A stretch of 64,000 nt of DNA, from NCBI RefSeq assembly GCF_051055405.1, contig NZ_CP167068.1, positions 930,001-994,000 on the forward strand, in the 5' to 3' direction. Position numbers and translations under genes: made by a program. Numbering within the stretch: position 1 is the first letter of the stretch; the number at the start of each line of letters is the position of its first letter. Shown piece by piece: positions 42,510 to 51,499 of this stretch. The DNA is from Pseudolachnospira sp051055405 (GTDB lineage Bacteria; Bacillota; Clostridia; Lachnospirales; Lachnospiraceae). Under the pieces are notes generated by a model. The model saw nothing but the letters and a program-made list of their open reading frames with translations, was not told the DNA's origin and did no database searches.

Positions 42510-44171
42510 ATGGGTTCACGAGGAAATAGCAAGGATGTTACAGAGGCGTATTATTCGGGTTTGATGGCTTCTGTTGGATTTCGCAGAAGTGATTTGAAAA
42601 AACCGATCATCGGGATCGTCAATTCCTATACCGATGTAAACCCAGGGCATAAGCCTTTTGCCGAGATTAGCAAAGCGATTAAAGAAGGCGTTTGGGCTGG
42701 CGGCGGCGTTCCAGCAGAATTTTCCGTTCCCGCGCCATGCGACGGTATGGCCCAAGGGGAAGGAATGCACTGCGTCCTGCCGCAGCGGGATCTGATTGCG
42801 GCGTCCGTGGAGGCAATGGTAAAAGCCCATGGATTTGACGGTTTAGTGTTTCTTTGTTCCTGCGATAAAATTGTACCGGGAATGTTGATGGCGGCCAGCA
42901 GGCTGAATAAACCGTCCCTCTTTTTGACGGCAGGCGCCATGATGCCATACCAGTCAAGCGACGGCAGTACCTATGTGACTTGTGATCTAAAGGAGGCCAT
43001 TGGCAAGAAGGCGTCCGGGGCAATCACAGCGGATACAATGGATGAGTACATCTCTCATATGTGTTTTTCCCAAGGTACCTGCTCCATGTTTGGCACAGCC
43101 AATACCATGGGTTCTATGCTGGAAGCGGTTGGAATTGCTCCTTTTGGTTCCGCTACCATGCTGTACTGCTCTTCAGAAAAGATTTGGCAAAGCCGTGCGG
43201 TAGGAGAGCGCATTGTAGAGCTGACGAAAGAAAACAGAACCTTCCGTCAGTATTTCAATGAAAAATCCATTGCCAATGGAATCCGATACGTTTCTGCAAC
43301 GGGGGGATCTACCAATGCGGTTTTACACATGGTTGCCGTTGCCAGAACTTTGGATGTCAACTTAGACTTGAAGGATTTCGAACGGATTCAGTCGGAAGTC
43401 CCGGTCATTATGAAGCTAAAACCATCTTCTAAGTATTCCATACAAGATTATCATCAGGCGGGCGGCGTTCCGGCAGTCTTAAGTACCTTGAAGGATTACT
43501 GGGATAAGGAAGCAGAGATGGTCTATGAAAATGTTTCCCTCGGAAAAATGTTGGAGACACTAAAGGTGCGGGTGAATCGGGATGTAATCCATGAAGCGGA
43601 TCATCCTTTGGCAGAAAACGGCTGCTTTTCCATTTTGTTTGGAAATCTGGCGCCGGAAGGCTCCGTAGTCAAAAAGACAGGAGTAGACCCGGCGATGTAT
43701 TACCATAAAGGCCCGGCGGTTGTCTTTGAATCGGAAGAGGAAGTCCGGGACTATATGCTGCATAAAGAAGTAAAACCAGGCTCTGTGTTGGTGATTCGTT
43801 ACGAAGGGCCAAAAGGCGGGCCGGGAATGCGGGAGATGTCGATTCCTGCTGCTATGCTGGTCGGTATGGGGCTTCATACTTCGGTAGCGATGGTGACGGA
43901 CGGACGGTATTCCGGAGCTTCCAGAGGGCCCTGCGTAGGTCATGTTGCCCCAGAAGCCTGGGACGACGGCCCGATTGCTTTGGTAAAAGACGGAGATCTG
44001 ATTGAAATTGATCTGAATAACCATAAGATCGAGCTGTGTGTGCCGGAGAGCGAGCTGGAAGAGCGCAGAAAGCATATCATAAAGCCGGAAAGAAATGTCA
44101 GCGGCTTTTTACGAGCCTACCGCAGTCAGGTTCGGGGTTCCGATGAGGGAGCGCTTTGGCTTTATGAATAG
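42510..44171 (+). CDS. ilvD: IlvD/Edd-family dehydratase (dihydroxy-acid dehydratase-like)
   Basis: A 553-residue iron-sulfur dehydratase that removes water from 2,3-dihydroxy acids to give 2-keto acids. Cluster residues are seen in CSCDKIVPGM (near 113) and GTCSMFGTANTM (near 196). The first site reads NSYTDVNPGHKPF, with Gly where 2Fe-2S relatives have Cys. SATGGSTNAVLHM near 256, RGPCVGHVAPEAWDDGPIA near 473 and the active-site Ser region are present. The family covers both valine biosynthesis and sugar-acid catabolism. No other ilv gene is here, and its place ahead of a TRAP transporter and two dehydrogenases argues for a catabolic substrate. The symbol is a family label. Confidence 0.85.
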   Translation: MGSRGNSKDVTEAYYSGLMASVGFRRSDLKKPIIGIVNSYTDVNPGHKPFAEISKAIKEGVWAGGGVPAEFSVPAPCDGMAQGEGMHCVLPQRDLIAASVEAMVKAHGFDGLVFLCSCDKIVPGMLMAASRLNKPSLFLTAGAMMPYQSSDGSTYVTCDLKEAIGKKASGAITADTMDEYISHMCFSQGTCSMFGTANTMGSMLEAVGIAPFGSATMLYCSSEKIWQSRAVGERIVELTKENRTFRQYFNEKSIANGIRYVSATGGSTNAVLHMVAVARTLDVNLDLKDFERIQSEVPVIMKLKPSSKYSIQDYHQAGGVPAVLSTLKDYWDKEAEMVYENVSLGKMLETLKVRVNRDVIHEADHPLAENGCFSILFGNLAPEGSVVKKTGVDPAMYYHKGPAVVFESEEEVRDYMLHKEVKPGSVLVIRYEGPKGGPGMREMSIPAAMLVGMGLHTSVAMVTDGRYSGASRGPCVGHVAPEAWDDGPIALVKDGDLIEIDLNNHKIELCVPESELEERRKHIIKPERNVSGFLRAYRSQVRGSDEGALWLYE

Positions 44172-44211
44172 CAACGGATGGAGCGATGCAAAAAGATAAA
44201 GGAGGTTCGAG

Positions 44212-44697
44212 ATGGAAAAGCTATGCAAGATCTTATATAAGATTGCAGGCTATGTGGCGGGAATCCTGCTTAGTATTATGATGCTGGTTTTGGTGGTACA
44301 GGTATTCCGGCGGAGAGTGCTGGGCAGTTCCTTGACCTTTGCCGAGGAGCTGATCCGGTTTTTGGAGATTTGGCTGGTGATGCTGGGAGCGAGTTTGTGC
44401 GTGGTGGATGACACGCATCCGACGGTGACGATTTTCTTTCAGCTTTTTCCGGAAAAAGTACGGAAAGTAGTGAAGTATCTGGTCTATATCCTGCTTATGG
44501 CGGTCGGCGTTGTCATCATTGTTTCCGGGATTTTGCTGATTATGAAAAACTACCGCCAGACTACGCCAACGCTGCGGATTTCTTACGCCTGGGTCTATGT
44601 GGCGATTCCGATATCCGGGCTTTTGATTGATATTCAGTCTTTGGGAATCTTGACAAAGATGCTGAAAAATAGGAAAGAGGGAGGAGAGAAATCATGA
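44212..44697 (+). CDS. TRAP transporter small permease (DctQ-like)
   Basis: A 161-residue membrane protein with four helices (about 10-33, 48-66, 87-108 and 127-150). The family shape is recognisable from VVQVFRRRVLGSSLTFAEELIRFLEIWLVMLGASLCV and the hydrophilic turn VDDTHPTV. It partners the large permease for sodium-driven uptake of organic acids. SD is AGGAGG. It overlaps the large permease gene by ATGA. Confidence 0.92.
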   Translation: MEKLCKILYKIAGYVAGILLSIMMLVLVVQVFRRRVLGSSLTFAEELIRFLEIWLVMLGASLCVVDDTHPTVTIFFQLFPEKVRKVVKYLVYILLMAVGVVIIVSGILLIMKNYRQTTPTLRISYAWVYVAIPISGLLIDIQSLGILTKMLKNRKEGGEKS

Positions 44698-45962
44698 GTA
44701 TGGGTGTTGTCCTGATCATTAGTTTCGTATTTTTATTTGTTATCAGCGTTCCCCTTCCCTTTGCGATCGCGATTTCCTCCGTCATCGCCCTTTTGGTCGG
44801 AGATATGCCGTTGGTATTGATCGCCCAGAGAATGTATATGGGGATGGACTCCTTCCCCATGTTGGCGATTCCGTTCTTTGTTTTATCCGGCGAAGTTATG
44901 CTAAAGGGCGGTCTATCCAAACGATTGATTCGCGCGGCGAGCAGCCTGATCGGCCATTTGACCGGCGGACTGGCGATGACTTCCATTGCTTCGGCGGCCT
45001 TTTTCGGAGCGATTTCCGGATCGGCTCCCGCAACGACGGCTTCCATCGGTTCTATTATGGTTCCGGAGATGAAGAAAGCCGGTTACGACGAGGATTTTTC
45101 TGCAGCTTTGGTGGCTTCCGTAGGACCGTTGGGGCAGATCATTCCACCTAGTATTCCCATGGTTCTCTGGGCGACGATGGCTGGAATTTCCGTATCGGAT
45201 TTGTTCCTGGCTGGAATCCTCCCCGGAATTTTGATTGCCCTGGCCCTTTGCGTCTGCAGTTATATCATTGCAAAAAAACGCGGTTTTCAGAAAGTGGGAA
45301 AAAGAGCGTCTCTTGGAGAAGTCGGCAAAGCTTTTAAAGATGGAATTTGGGCGCTGCTGATGCCGGTTATCATTTTAGGCAGTATCTACGGCGGAATTTG
45401 CAGTCCTACGGAAGCTGGTGGTATTGCATGCTTCTACGCCTTGCTGGTTGGATTTTTTATCTACCGTGAACTGAGGCTTAGCGATATGATGGGAATTCTG
45501 GTCAATACGGTGAAAACCACGGCCATGGTAGTCTTTATGGTAGGCTGCGCCAGCTTATTTGGTTGGATTATGGCGAGCGAACAGCTGCCGGCGAAACTGG
45601 TATCCGGTTTCCTGTCCATCAGTGACAATAAGTTTGTGGTTTTGTTCCTTTTGAACGTTGCGCTGCTGATCGCGGGCGCTTTGATGGACAATATTTCTGC
45701 CATGACCATCCTCTGCGCTGTGTTGACAGGAATTGGAAACGCCATCGGTATCGACCCGATTCAGCTGGGCGCGATCATTGTAATCAACTTTGCTATCGGA
45801 AATATCACTCCTCCGGTAGGATACACCTTATATGTGGCGGCGGGAATTACCGGGCAGCCATTTGAACGGATTGCGAAGAACGCGATGCCGATGCTGCTGG
45901 CGGAAATCTTGATTTTGCTGCTCATCACGTATATACCATTCTTTACATTGGCCTTTTTATAA
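44694..45962 (+). CDS. TRAP transporter large permease (DctM-like)
   Basis: A 422-residue membrane protein with about 12 helices. DctM marks are PLPFAIAISSVIALL, MGMDSFPMLAIPFFVLSGEVM, ISGSAPATTASIGSIMVPEM, GPLGQIIPPSIPMVLWA, CSPTEAGGIACFYALLVG and NITPPVGYTLYVAAG. It forms the sodium-coupled translocation channel. Together with the small permease and the binding protein downstream the transporter is complete, so it can work for this operon alone. Confidence 0.95.
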   Translation: MSMGVVLIISFVFLFVISVPLPFAIAISSVIALLVGDMPLVLIAQRMYMGMDSFPMLAIPFFVLSGEVMLKGGLSKRLIRAASSLIGHLTGGLAMTSIASAAFFGAISGSAPATTASIGSIMVPEMKKAGYDEDFSAALVASVGPLGQIIPPSIPMVLWATMAGISVSDLFLAGILPGILIALALCVCSYIIAKKRGFQKVGKRASLGEVGKAFKDGIWALLMPVIILGSIYGGICSPTEAGGIACFYALLVGFFIYRELRLSDMMGILVNTVKTTAMVVFMVGCASLFGWIMASEQLPAKLVSGFLSISDNKFVVLFLLNVALLIAGALMDNISAMTILCAVLTGIGNAIGIDPIQLGAIIVINFAIGNITPPVGYTLYVAAGITGQPFERIAKNAMPMLLAEILILLLITYIPFFTLAFL

Positions 45963-46027
45963 GATGGTTACACCCTGTAAAGCGCAGGAAAATAATAAAC
46001 GGGCGTTTGCCTAATGAAGGAGGAAAC

Positions 46028-47149
46028 ATGAAAGTGAAAAGTATGAAAAAGACACTGGCAGTTCTTCTGGCTGGAACCATGCTGTGCGGTGCGTTAGCAA
46101 GCTGCGGCGGCAGCGGCGACACCACGACGGCTGCTCCGAAGACGGACGCGGCGACGACGGCTGCTGCGAAGGAGAGCGAAGCCGCAACGACTGCCGCAGC
46201 GACGGAAGCTCCGGCAACCTCAGACGCGGAAGTGGTTTTACAGCTGGCCTGGGGAACCGCAGACAGCGACATCGATCCCTTTGCTATCGCAGCTCATGCA
46301 TTCCAGGAGATTGTCGAGGAAAAGAGTGGCGGCAGAATCAAGATCGAATTCTATCCCAACAGCGTTCTGGGCGCGGAGAGAGACACTTTTGAGGGAATCT
46401 CCATGGGAACCATCGATATGGGGCTGATCAACAATACGCCCATCGGCGGTTTCGTTCCGGAATGCCAGGTACTGGATCTGCCCTATCTGTTCCCGGATAA
46501 AGAGACCATCTGGGAGATCGTGGACGGCGAAGTAGGTGCGAAGATTGACCAGGCGATTCTGGACAGCTACGGCGTTATGAGCCTTGGCGTATACGACGGC
46601 GGCTTCCGCCAGATGTACAACAATACCCGTCCGATTTTCACGCCTTCTGATATGGAGGGAATCACCATGCGTTCCATGGAGAACACGGTATATCTGGAAA
46701 TGTTCAAGGCGCTGGGAGCAAACCCGACGGCCATGGCCTTTACGGAGATCTTCACAGGACTGCAGCAGGGAACTGTGGACGGTTTTGAAATCGGTATTTC
46801 TACTTATTACAGCAACAACTTCCAGGAAGTTACCAAGTACATGTCCTTGACGAACCATACCTTTACGCCTATCCGTCTTTTGATCGGCGCGGATAAGTTT
46901 AACAGCATGCCGGAAGATCTGCAGCAGATTCTGTTGGATTCTGTAAAAGAATCTCTTCCAGTCGCAAGAAAAACCAATGCCGATACGGAAGCTTCCATGC
47001 TGGATACGATCAAAGCTGCAGGCGTTGAGATTAATGAGATCAACGACGCTGCGGAATTCAAAGGAAAATGCGAAAATATCTGGTATATGTTCGAGGATGA
47101 AGTCGGCAGCGATCTGCTGAAAGCGGTTATGGATATCTGCACAAAGTAA
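46028..47149 (+). CDS. TRAP transporter substrate-binding lipoprotein (DctP-like)
   Basis: A 373-residue extracytoplasmic binding protein. Lipoprotein signal with Cys24 (CGALASCGG), then an Ala/Thr/Lys linker (about 27-60). DctP marks are FPNSVLGAERDTFEGISMGTID-like sequence, LDLPYLFPDKE, GVYDGGFRQMYNNTRPI, GITMRSMENTVYLEM and EIFTGLQQGTVDGFE. The conserved Arg for carboxylate binding is the Arg in ITMRSME. It should bind the carboxylate taken up by this system. Start after AAGGAGG; codons upstream are not used. A perfect hairpin follows the gene. Confidence 0.93.
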   Translation: MKVKSMKKTLAVLLAGTMLCGALASCGGSGDTTTAAPKTDAATTAAAKESEAATTAAATEAPATSDAEVVLQLAWGTADSDIDPFAIAAHAFQEIVEEKSGGRIKIEFYPNSVLGAERDTFEGISMGTIDMGLINNTPIGGFVPECQVLDLPYLFPDKETIWEIVDGEVGAKIDQAILDSYGVMSLGVYDGGFRQMYNNTRPIFTPSDMEGITMRSMENTVYLEMFKALGANPTAMAFTEIFTGLQQGTVDGFEIGISTYYSNNFQEVTKYMSLTNHTFTPIRLLIGADKFNSMPEDLQQILLDSVKESLPVARKTNADTEASMLDTIKAAGVEINEINDAAEFKGKCENIWYMFEDEVGSDLLKAVMDICTK

Positions 47150-47184
47150 ATCTGTTGGTTTTACCAGAATGAAATTTGAAACAG

Positions 47185-47208
47185 CCGGGCCCTTTTAAAA
47201 GGGCCCGG
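47185..47208 (+). other. Perfect 24-base palindrome after the binding-protein gene
   Basis: CCGGGCCCTTTT followed by its exact complement lies between the DctP-like gene and the dehydrogenase. No U-run follows. It probably blocks 3' decay or partly terminates, raising the amount of binding protein over downstream enzymes. Confidence 0.75.
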
Positions 47209-47226
47209 TAACAAGGAGAATGAGCC

Positions 47227-48246
47227 ATGAAGGACAATCGTTTTAAAGTGGTAATTGCAGAACCAAACGATGGGATGGATGATACCTTTCAGGTTCTGAT
47301 TGACAGAGGCTACGAGGTTGTGGTCGGCCCGCCGGTTTCCTGTGCGGATCAGGGATATTCGGAAGAGGAATTGATCGAATTGTGCAAAGATGCGGATGCG
47401 TTCTTTGGAATGTCCAGGGAAACCATTACCAGCCGTGTGATCGAGAATTGTCCGGATTTGCGGGTGATCTGTAAATATGGAACGGGTGTCAACAATATTG
47501 ACTTGGCGGCGGCTTCCCGTCAGGGAGTGATTGTGGCCAATGCACCGGTTCACAACCTGACGGTGGCGGAGTATGCCATCGCGTCGATGCTGGCGCTTTT
47601 GAAAAAAATTCCCTACAATATGGCGCATCTGAGAAACGGCGGATGGAGAGATCCGTCTACGACAAATCACGAGATATATGGAAAGACCGTTGGTATTTTA
47701 GGGTTTGGACGGATTGGAAAACAAGTGGCAAGACGCCTTGCCGGCTGGGATGTCCATTTAGTTACTTATGATCCGATTATTACCAGGGAAGACGCGGCGC
47801 TTTTCGGAGCAGAACTGGTAAGCTGGGAGGAGCTGTTTTCCCGCTCGGATATTGTTACGGTACATTTGCCCCTGATGGAGTCTACCATGGGCATCATCGG
47901 GAAAAAAGAATTTGAGATGATGAAAGAAACGGCATTGCTGGTCAACGATGCGCGCGGCGCTCTGATCAATCAGGAAGACCTCATCGATGCTTTGACAAAT
48001 AAAAAGATTGCCGGTGCGGCGATTGATGTGTTCGTTACGGAAGGGTTAGCTCCAGATTATCCTTTGCTGCATATGGACAATGTGATTTTAACGCCTCACA
48101 CAGCAGGCTACGCGGAGGAAGGCTTGCGGCGGATTGCCGTCCAGGCTACGGCAAACTGCCTGGCAGCATTAGAGGGAGAGGTGCCGGAATTTGTTGCGAA
48201 CCGTGATGTGATTCCCAAATGGAAAGAGCGGTTTGCAAAAAAGTAA
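47227..48246 (+). CDS. D-isomer-specific 2-hydroxyacid dehydrogenase (NAD)
   Basis: A 339-residue enzyme interconverting 2-hydroxyacids and 2-ketoacids. The Rossmann motif is VGILGFGRIGKQVARRL (near 155). Catalytic residues fit Arg in NDARGALI near 243, Glu in FVTEG near 272 and His in LTPHTAGY near 295. It resembles phosphoglycerate dehydrogenase-like catabolic enzymes. In the operon it may oxidise the 2-hydroxy acid substrate or reduce the dehydratase product. SD AAGGAG, third functional block after the transporter. Confidence 0.9.
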   Translation: MKDNRFKVVIAEPNDGMDDTFQVLIDRGYEVVVGPPVSCADQGYSEEELIELCKDADAFFGMSRETITSRVIENCPDLRVICKYGTGVNNIDLAAASRQGVIVANAPVHNLTVAEYAIASMLALLKKIPYNMAHLRNGGWRDPSTTNHEIYGKTVGILGFGRIGKQVARRLAGWDVHLVTYDPIITREDAALFGAELVSWEELFSRSDIVTVHLPLMESTMGIIGKKEFEMMKETALLVNDARGALINQEDLIDALTNKKIAGAAIDVFVTEGLAPDYPLLHMDNVILTPHTAGYAEEGLRRIAVQATANCLAALEGEVPEFVANRDVIPKWKERFAKK

Positions 48247-48257
48247 AGGAGGTTACC

Positions 48258-49142
48258 ATGGCAATCGGATTTATCGGGCTAGGCCAGATGGGCAAGCATA
48301 TGGCTGTCAATATGGCTGCCTGTAAGGAACCGATGACCGTATGCAATGCAAGCGGAAAAGGGTTCGACGTATTTGAAAAAATGGGCGTTGGGACAACAAG
48401 AACGCCAAAAGATTTGAAAGATGCCGATCTGATCTTTTTGTGCCTTCCCAATACGGAGGTAGTAGAAAAGGTTTTATTTGGGGAGAACGGACTGGCAGAC
48501 GTGCTTCACGAAGGCCAGATCATTGTTGATTTCAGCACGATCAAATATAAGGCTACTTTGGAAATCGCAGAAAAATGCAAAGCTTTGGGAGCAGCTTTTC
48601 TGGATGCGCCGATCTCCGGCATGGAGACCCGCGCGAAGGAAGGCACGCTTACCATTATGTGCGGCGGAGAAGAATCGGTTTTTGAAAAAGTGAAACCGTA
48701 TTTGGAAAAAGTTGGGTCAAAGATTTTGTATATGGGCGGACAGGGCTGCGGCCAGCTAACCAAATTGGTGAATCAGCTGCTGTTTGATATCAATGTTGCT
48801 GGCCTGGCGGAGATTCTGCCCATGGCGGTGAAGATGGGGTTAGATGTGGAGAAAGTGGGCCAGGTGGTAAACAGCGGTACCGGGCGCAGTTATGCTTCCG
48901 AGTTTTTTATTCCCCGTATTCAAAAGGATAACTTTTCCGAAGGATACTCTCTCAATAACGCTTATAAAGATTTGGTCAGCGCCGCTGAGCTGGGTGCCAA
49001 CTTAAAGATACCCATGCCGGTTTTGGCCAGCGCTACGACCACCTATCAGCTGGCATTGCTAAAGGGGCTGGGAGAGTGCGACAAGGGCGGTATGATCCGT
49101 GTGTATGAGGAGCTTTTAGGCGTGAAGTTTCGCGCAGACTAG
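48258..49142 (+). CDS. NAD(P)-dependent beta-hydroxyacid dehydrogenase (GarR/HIBADH family)
   Basis: A 294-residue enzyme. The N-terminal NAD-binding motif is IGFIGLGQMGKHMAVNM, followed by LIFLCLPNTEVV, VDFSTIKY, the substrate loop FLDAPISGMETRAKEGTLTIMCGG with the catalytic glycine loop, and the catalytic Lys in GCGQLTKLVNQLL near 170. Relatives are tartronate semialdehyde reductase and 3-hydroxyisobutyrate dehydrogenase. The ATG at 48258 after AAGGAGG is the start; the open frame from 48219 overlaps the preceding gene. It probably handles a three- or four-carbon semialdehyde in the pathway. Confidence 0.9.
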   Translation: MAIGFIGLGQMGKHMAVNMAACKEPMTVCNASGKGFDVFEKMGVGTTRTPKDLKDADLIFLCLPNTEVVEKVLFGENGLADVLHEGQIIVDFSTIKYKATLEIAEKCKALGAAFLDAPISGMETRAKEGTLTIMCGGEESVFEKVKPYLEKVGSKILYMGGQGCGQLTKLVNQLLFDINVAGLAEILPMAVKMGLDVEKVGQVVNSGTGRSYASEFFIPRIQKDNFSEGYSLNNAYKDLVSAAELGANLKIPMPVLASATTTYQLALLKGLGECDKGGMIRVYEELLGVKFRAD

Positions 49143-49184
49143 GAATAAAGGAAAGCCCAAATGGGCGGAATAATGGAGGATAAG

Positions 49185-50072
49185 ATGGACTGCAGAGCAA
49201 AAGCAAAAGAGATGTTAAAAGGATGTATTGATTTCCATATTCATTCGGGCCCGGATGTTTTTCCCAGGCTTTTAAACGATGTGGAAGTGGCGCAGCAGGC
49301 AAAGGATGCTGGTATGGCGGCTGTTTTATTAAAGAGCCATTCGGAGCCGACGGCAGCCAGGGCAAAGATCGCCGGTATTGTGACGGATTTCCCGGTATTT
49401 GGCGGCGTATCCTTAAACTATGGTGTGGGCGGTTTAAATCCGGAAGCAGTTCGTACAGCGGTACGTATGGGCGCAAAGGAGGTATGGATGCCGACGATCC
49501 ATGCCAAACATTATCTGAAAGAGGTGGACAGCGTTCCCATGTTTGCGGCCCTCTTAAAGGGCGGAATGAAGGGAATCTGGCTGTTAAATGAGCAGGGACG
49601 TCTGAAAGACGAGGTGCTCCAGATCATCGATATTATTGCAGAAGCGGATATCGTTTTAGCGACCGGACATATTTCCATCGAGGAAGCGATGGTTCTGGTG
49701 GAGGAAGCAAAGGCGAGAGGCGTAAAGAAAATCGTAGTGACCCACCCCACTTCTCCTATGGAAGCCTATACGATTCAGGATATGAAGGAAATCATATCCC
49801 GCGGAGCCAGCATGCTGGAGCACGTGGTCAATGACACCACCCATCAGATGAAAAATCCGATTCCGGCCTCTGTGATTGCGGACGCCATCCGTGCAGTGGG
49901 ACCGGAGCATACGATGATGAGCACCGACAGCGGCCAGGTGATTAACCCCTGCCCGGTAACTTCCATGGAAAATTATATCTGCCTGATGCTGGAAGAGGGA
50001 ATTCCGGAAGCAGATATCCGCAGAATGACCAGAGAAAACCCTGCCGCTATGCTTGGCATGGAGTTGAATTAG
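49185..50072 (+). CDS. DUF6282-family HxH hydrolase-like protein (copy 1)
   Basis: A 295-residue TIM-barrel-like protein of the uncharacterised DUF6282 family, related to amidohydrolases. Metal-type motifs are DFHIHSGPD near residue 17, LLKSHSEPT near 50, ATGHISIEEA near 165, VTHPTSP near 187 and MSTDSGQ near 246. A lactonase or amidase role is possible, but none is established. Start: GGAGG sits five bases before the ATG at 49185, so I prefer it over 49161. It has a paralogue four kilobases away in the same operon, suggesting two related steps or a heteromer. Confidence 0.85.
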   Translation: MDCRAKAKEMLKGCIDFHIHSGPDVFPRLLNDVEVAQQAKDAGMAAVLLKSHSEPTAARAKIAGIVTDFPVFGGVSLNYGVGGLNPEAVRTAVRMGAKEVWMPTIHAKHYLKEVDSVPMFAALLKGGMKGIWLLNEQGRLKDEVLQIIDIIAEADIVLATGHISIEEAMVLVEEAKARGVKKIVVTHPTSPMEAYTIQDMKEIISRGASMLEHVVNDTTHQMKNPIPASVIADAIRAVGPEHTMMSTDSGQVINPCPVTSMENYICLMLEEGIPEADIRRMTRENPAAMLGMELN

Positions 50073-50081
50073 GAGGGCAAT

Positions 50082-51383
50082 ATGAATTACGATTTGAAAA
50101 AGCTGAGACAAAATGTCGTGATTACCAGATCCTGGGAGCCAATGGAGTTCAGCGGCTGGCAGGATGAGAACCTTTCCTGGAAAGAAGACTGCTATATCGG
50201 CGATTGGAGCCAGATGGTAGAGTATCGTGTCAGCGGCCCGGACGCCCTGCGCTTTTTCAGCGATTTTGCGGTCAATAGCTTTGACAAGTACGCTCTGCGC
50301 CAGGCAAAACACGTGATTTTCTGCAATAAGGAAGGGTATATTATCGGAGAAGGAATTTTGATCCGTTTTGGCGAGGATGATTTTGAATTTCAGTCGGGCG
50401 GTCCAGTATGGAGCTGGCTGGATTACAATGCGAAAAAAGGCGGCTATCAGCTGACAGTATCGGAAAAGCGGGATACCAAGTTCAAATATCAGGTATCCGG
50501 CCCTAAGTCCATCTACCTGATGGAAAAAGTAACTGGTAAGAATTTGAGAGACATCAAGTTTATGCACGTCGGCCAGGCGGAAATCAATGGCGTTCCGGTG
50601 GATCTGCTCCGCCAGGGAATGGCCGGTGAGATTGGCTTTGAAATTCAGGGACCCAAGGAGTTCGGCAAGCAGATCTACGATCTGGTCTATGAGGCAGGCC
50701 AGGAATTTAAAATTCGTAGAATCGGCGCTAGAACAGCAATGGTAAATCATATGGAGGCCTGCTTCCCTACGGTTGTCCATGATTATCTGCCGGCACTGAC
50801 CGGCGATGCCGAGCAGGGATATTGGGACGCCTATAAAGAGCAGTTCCATGACTTTGACCGCTTCTTTAAAGTGGGGGGAAGCTTTGAAGGGGAGAAAATT
50901 GAGGATTGGTATCGCAATCCCTATGAGTTGGGCTGGGCCAACCGGGTAAAATTCACCCATGATTTCTATGGCCGTGAAGCGCTGGAGAAGATCGCGGCAG
51001 CTCCCAAGCGTAAATTGGTTACTCTGGTGTGGAATCCAGAAGATGTGATGGATATTACGTCCTCCATGTTCCGCGATGAGGAGCCGTATGACTTTATGGA
51101 ACTTCCTAGAACCCAGTGGTACTGCGATCATGCCGATGCCGTGATGGATGGCGACCGTGTGATTGGTCTGGCGACCAACCGCTGCTTTAGCTACTACTTT
51201 AAAGAGACAATTTCCCATTGTTCCATCGATGTGGAATATGCGGAGATGGGAAAAGAAGTGACGGTTATCTGGGGTGCGCCGGGACATCGTCAGAAAAAGG
51301 TGCGTGCAACCGTTGCGCAGTCTCCTTATAAGGCGGACAACCGCTATGCGGATTTAAAGGCTCTTCCGGGCAGCGTAAAGTAA
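50082..51383 (+). CDS. GcvT/LigM-like folate-dependent methyltransferase (aminomethyltransferase family)
   Basis: A 433-residue protein with the GcvT fold, closest in layout to LigM-type O-demethylases and DMSP demethylase. Features are the start RSWEPMEFSGWQDENLSW, FFSDFAVNSFDKYALRQAKHVIFC near 65, the RQGMAGEIGFEIQGP stretch near 185 that lines the folate site, RRIGARTAMVNHMEACFPT near 208 and the GcvT C-terminal domain (about 310-430). Such enzymes move a methyl or methylene group from a substrate to tetrahydrofolate. No glycine-cleavage partners (GcvH, GcvP) are present, so a demethylase role is more likely. SD GGAGG. Confidence 0.85.
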   Translation: MNYDLKKLRQNVVITRSWEPMEFSGWQDENLSWKEDCYIGDWSQMVEYRVSGPDALRFFSDFAVNSFDKYALRQAKHVIFCNKEGYIIGEGILIRFGEDDFEFQSGGPVWSWLDYNAKKGGYQLTVSEKRDTKFKYQVSGPKSIYLMEKVTGKNLRDIKFMHVGQAEINGVPVDLLRQGMAGEIGFEIQGPKEFGKQIYDLVYEAGQEFKIRRIGARTAMVNHMEACFPTVVHDYLPALTGDAEQGYWDAYKEQFHDFDRFFKVGGSFEGEKIEDWYRNPYELGWANRVKFTHDFYGREALEKIAAAPKRKLVTLVWNPEDVMDITSSMFRDEEPYDFMELPRTQWYCDHADAVMDGDRVIGLATNRCFSYYFKETISHCSIDVEYAEMGKEVTVIWGAPGHRQKKVRATVAQSPYKADNRYADLKALPGSVK

Positions 51384-51419
51384 AACCAGGAAGAAATAGG
51401 AAGAAAGAAACAGAATTCG

Positions 51420-51448
51420 ATGGGCATAGCTGGTGCGGCTATGCCCAT
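51420..51448 (+). other. Intercistronic hairpin
   Basis: A perfect 11-bp stem (ATGGGCATAGC and its complement) with a 7-base loop between the GcvT-like gene and the second DUF6282 gene. It has only a weak T-run, so read-through is likely. Confidence 0.7.
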
Positions 51449-51499
51449 TTGTGGTAGGATAGAAAGAGAACTTGGCGAGGGAAAGAGAAGGAGGTTACA

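Noticed and set aside
49656..51287. A 543-codon open frame on the minus strand across the DUF6282 and GcvT-like genes
   Set aside because: It crosses two well-supported plus-strand genes, and the sequence looks like a reverse-complement translation with no recognisable domain.
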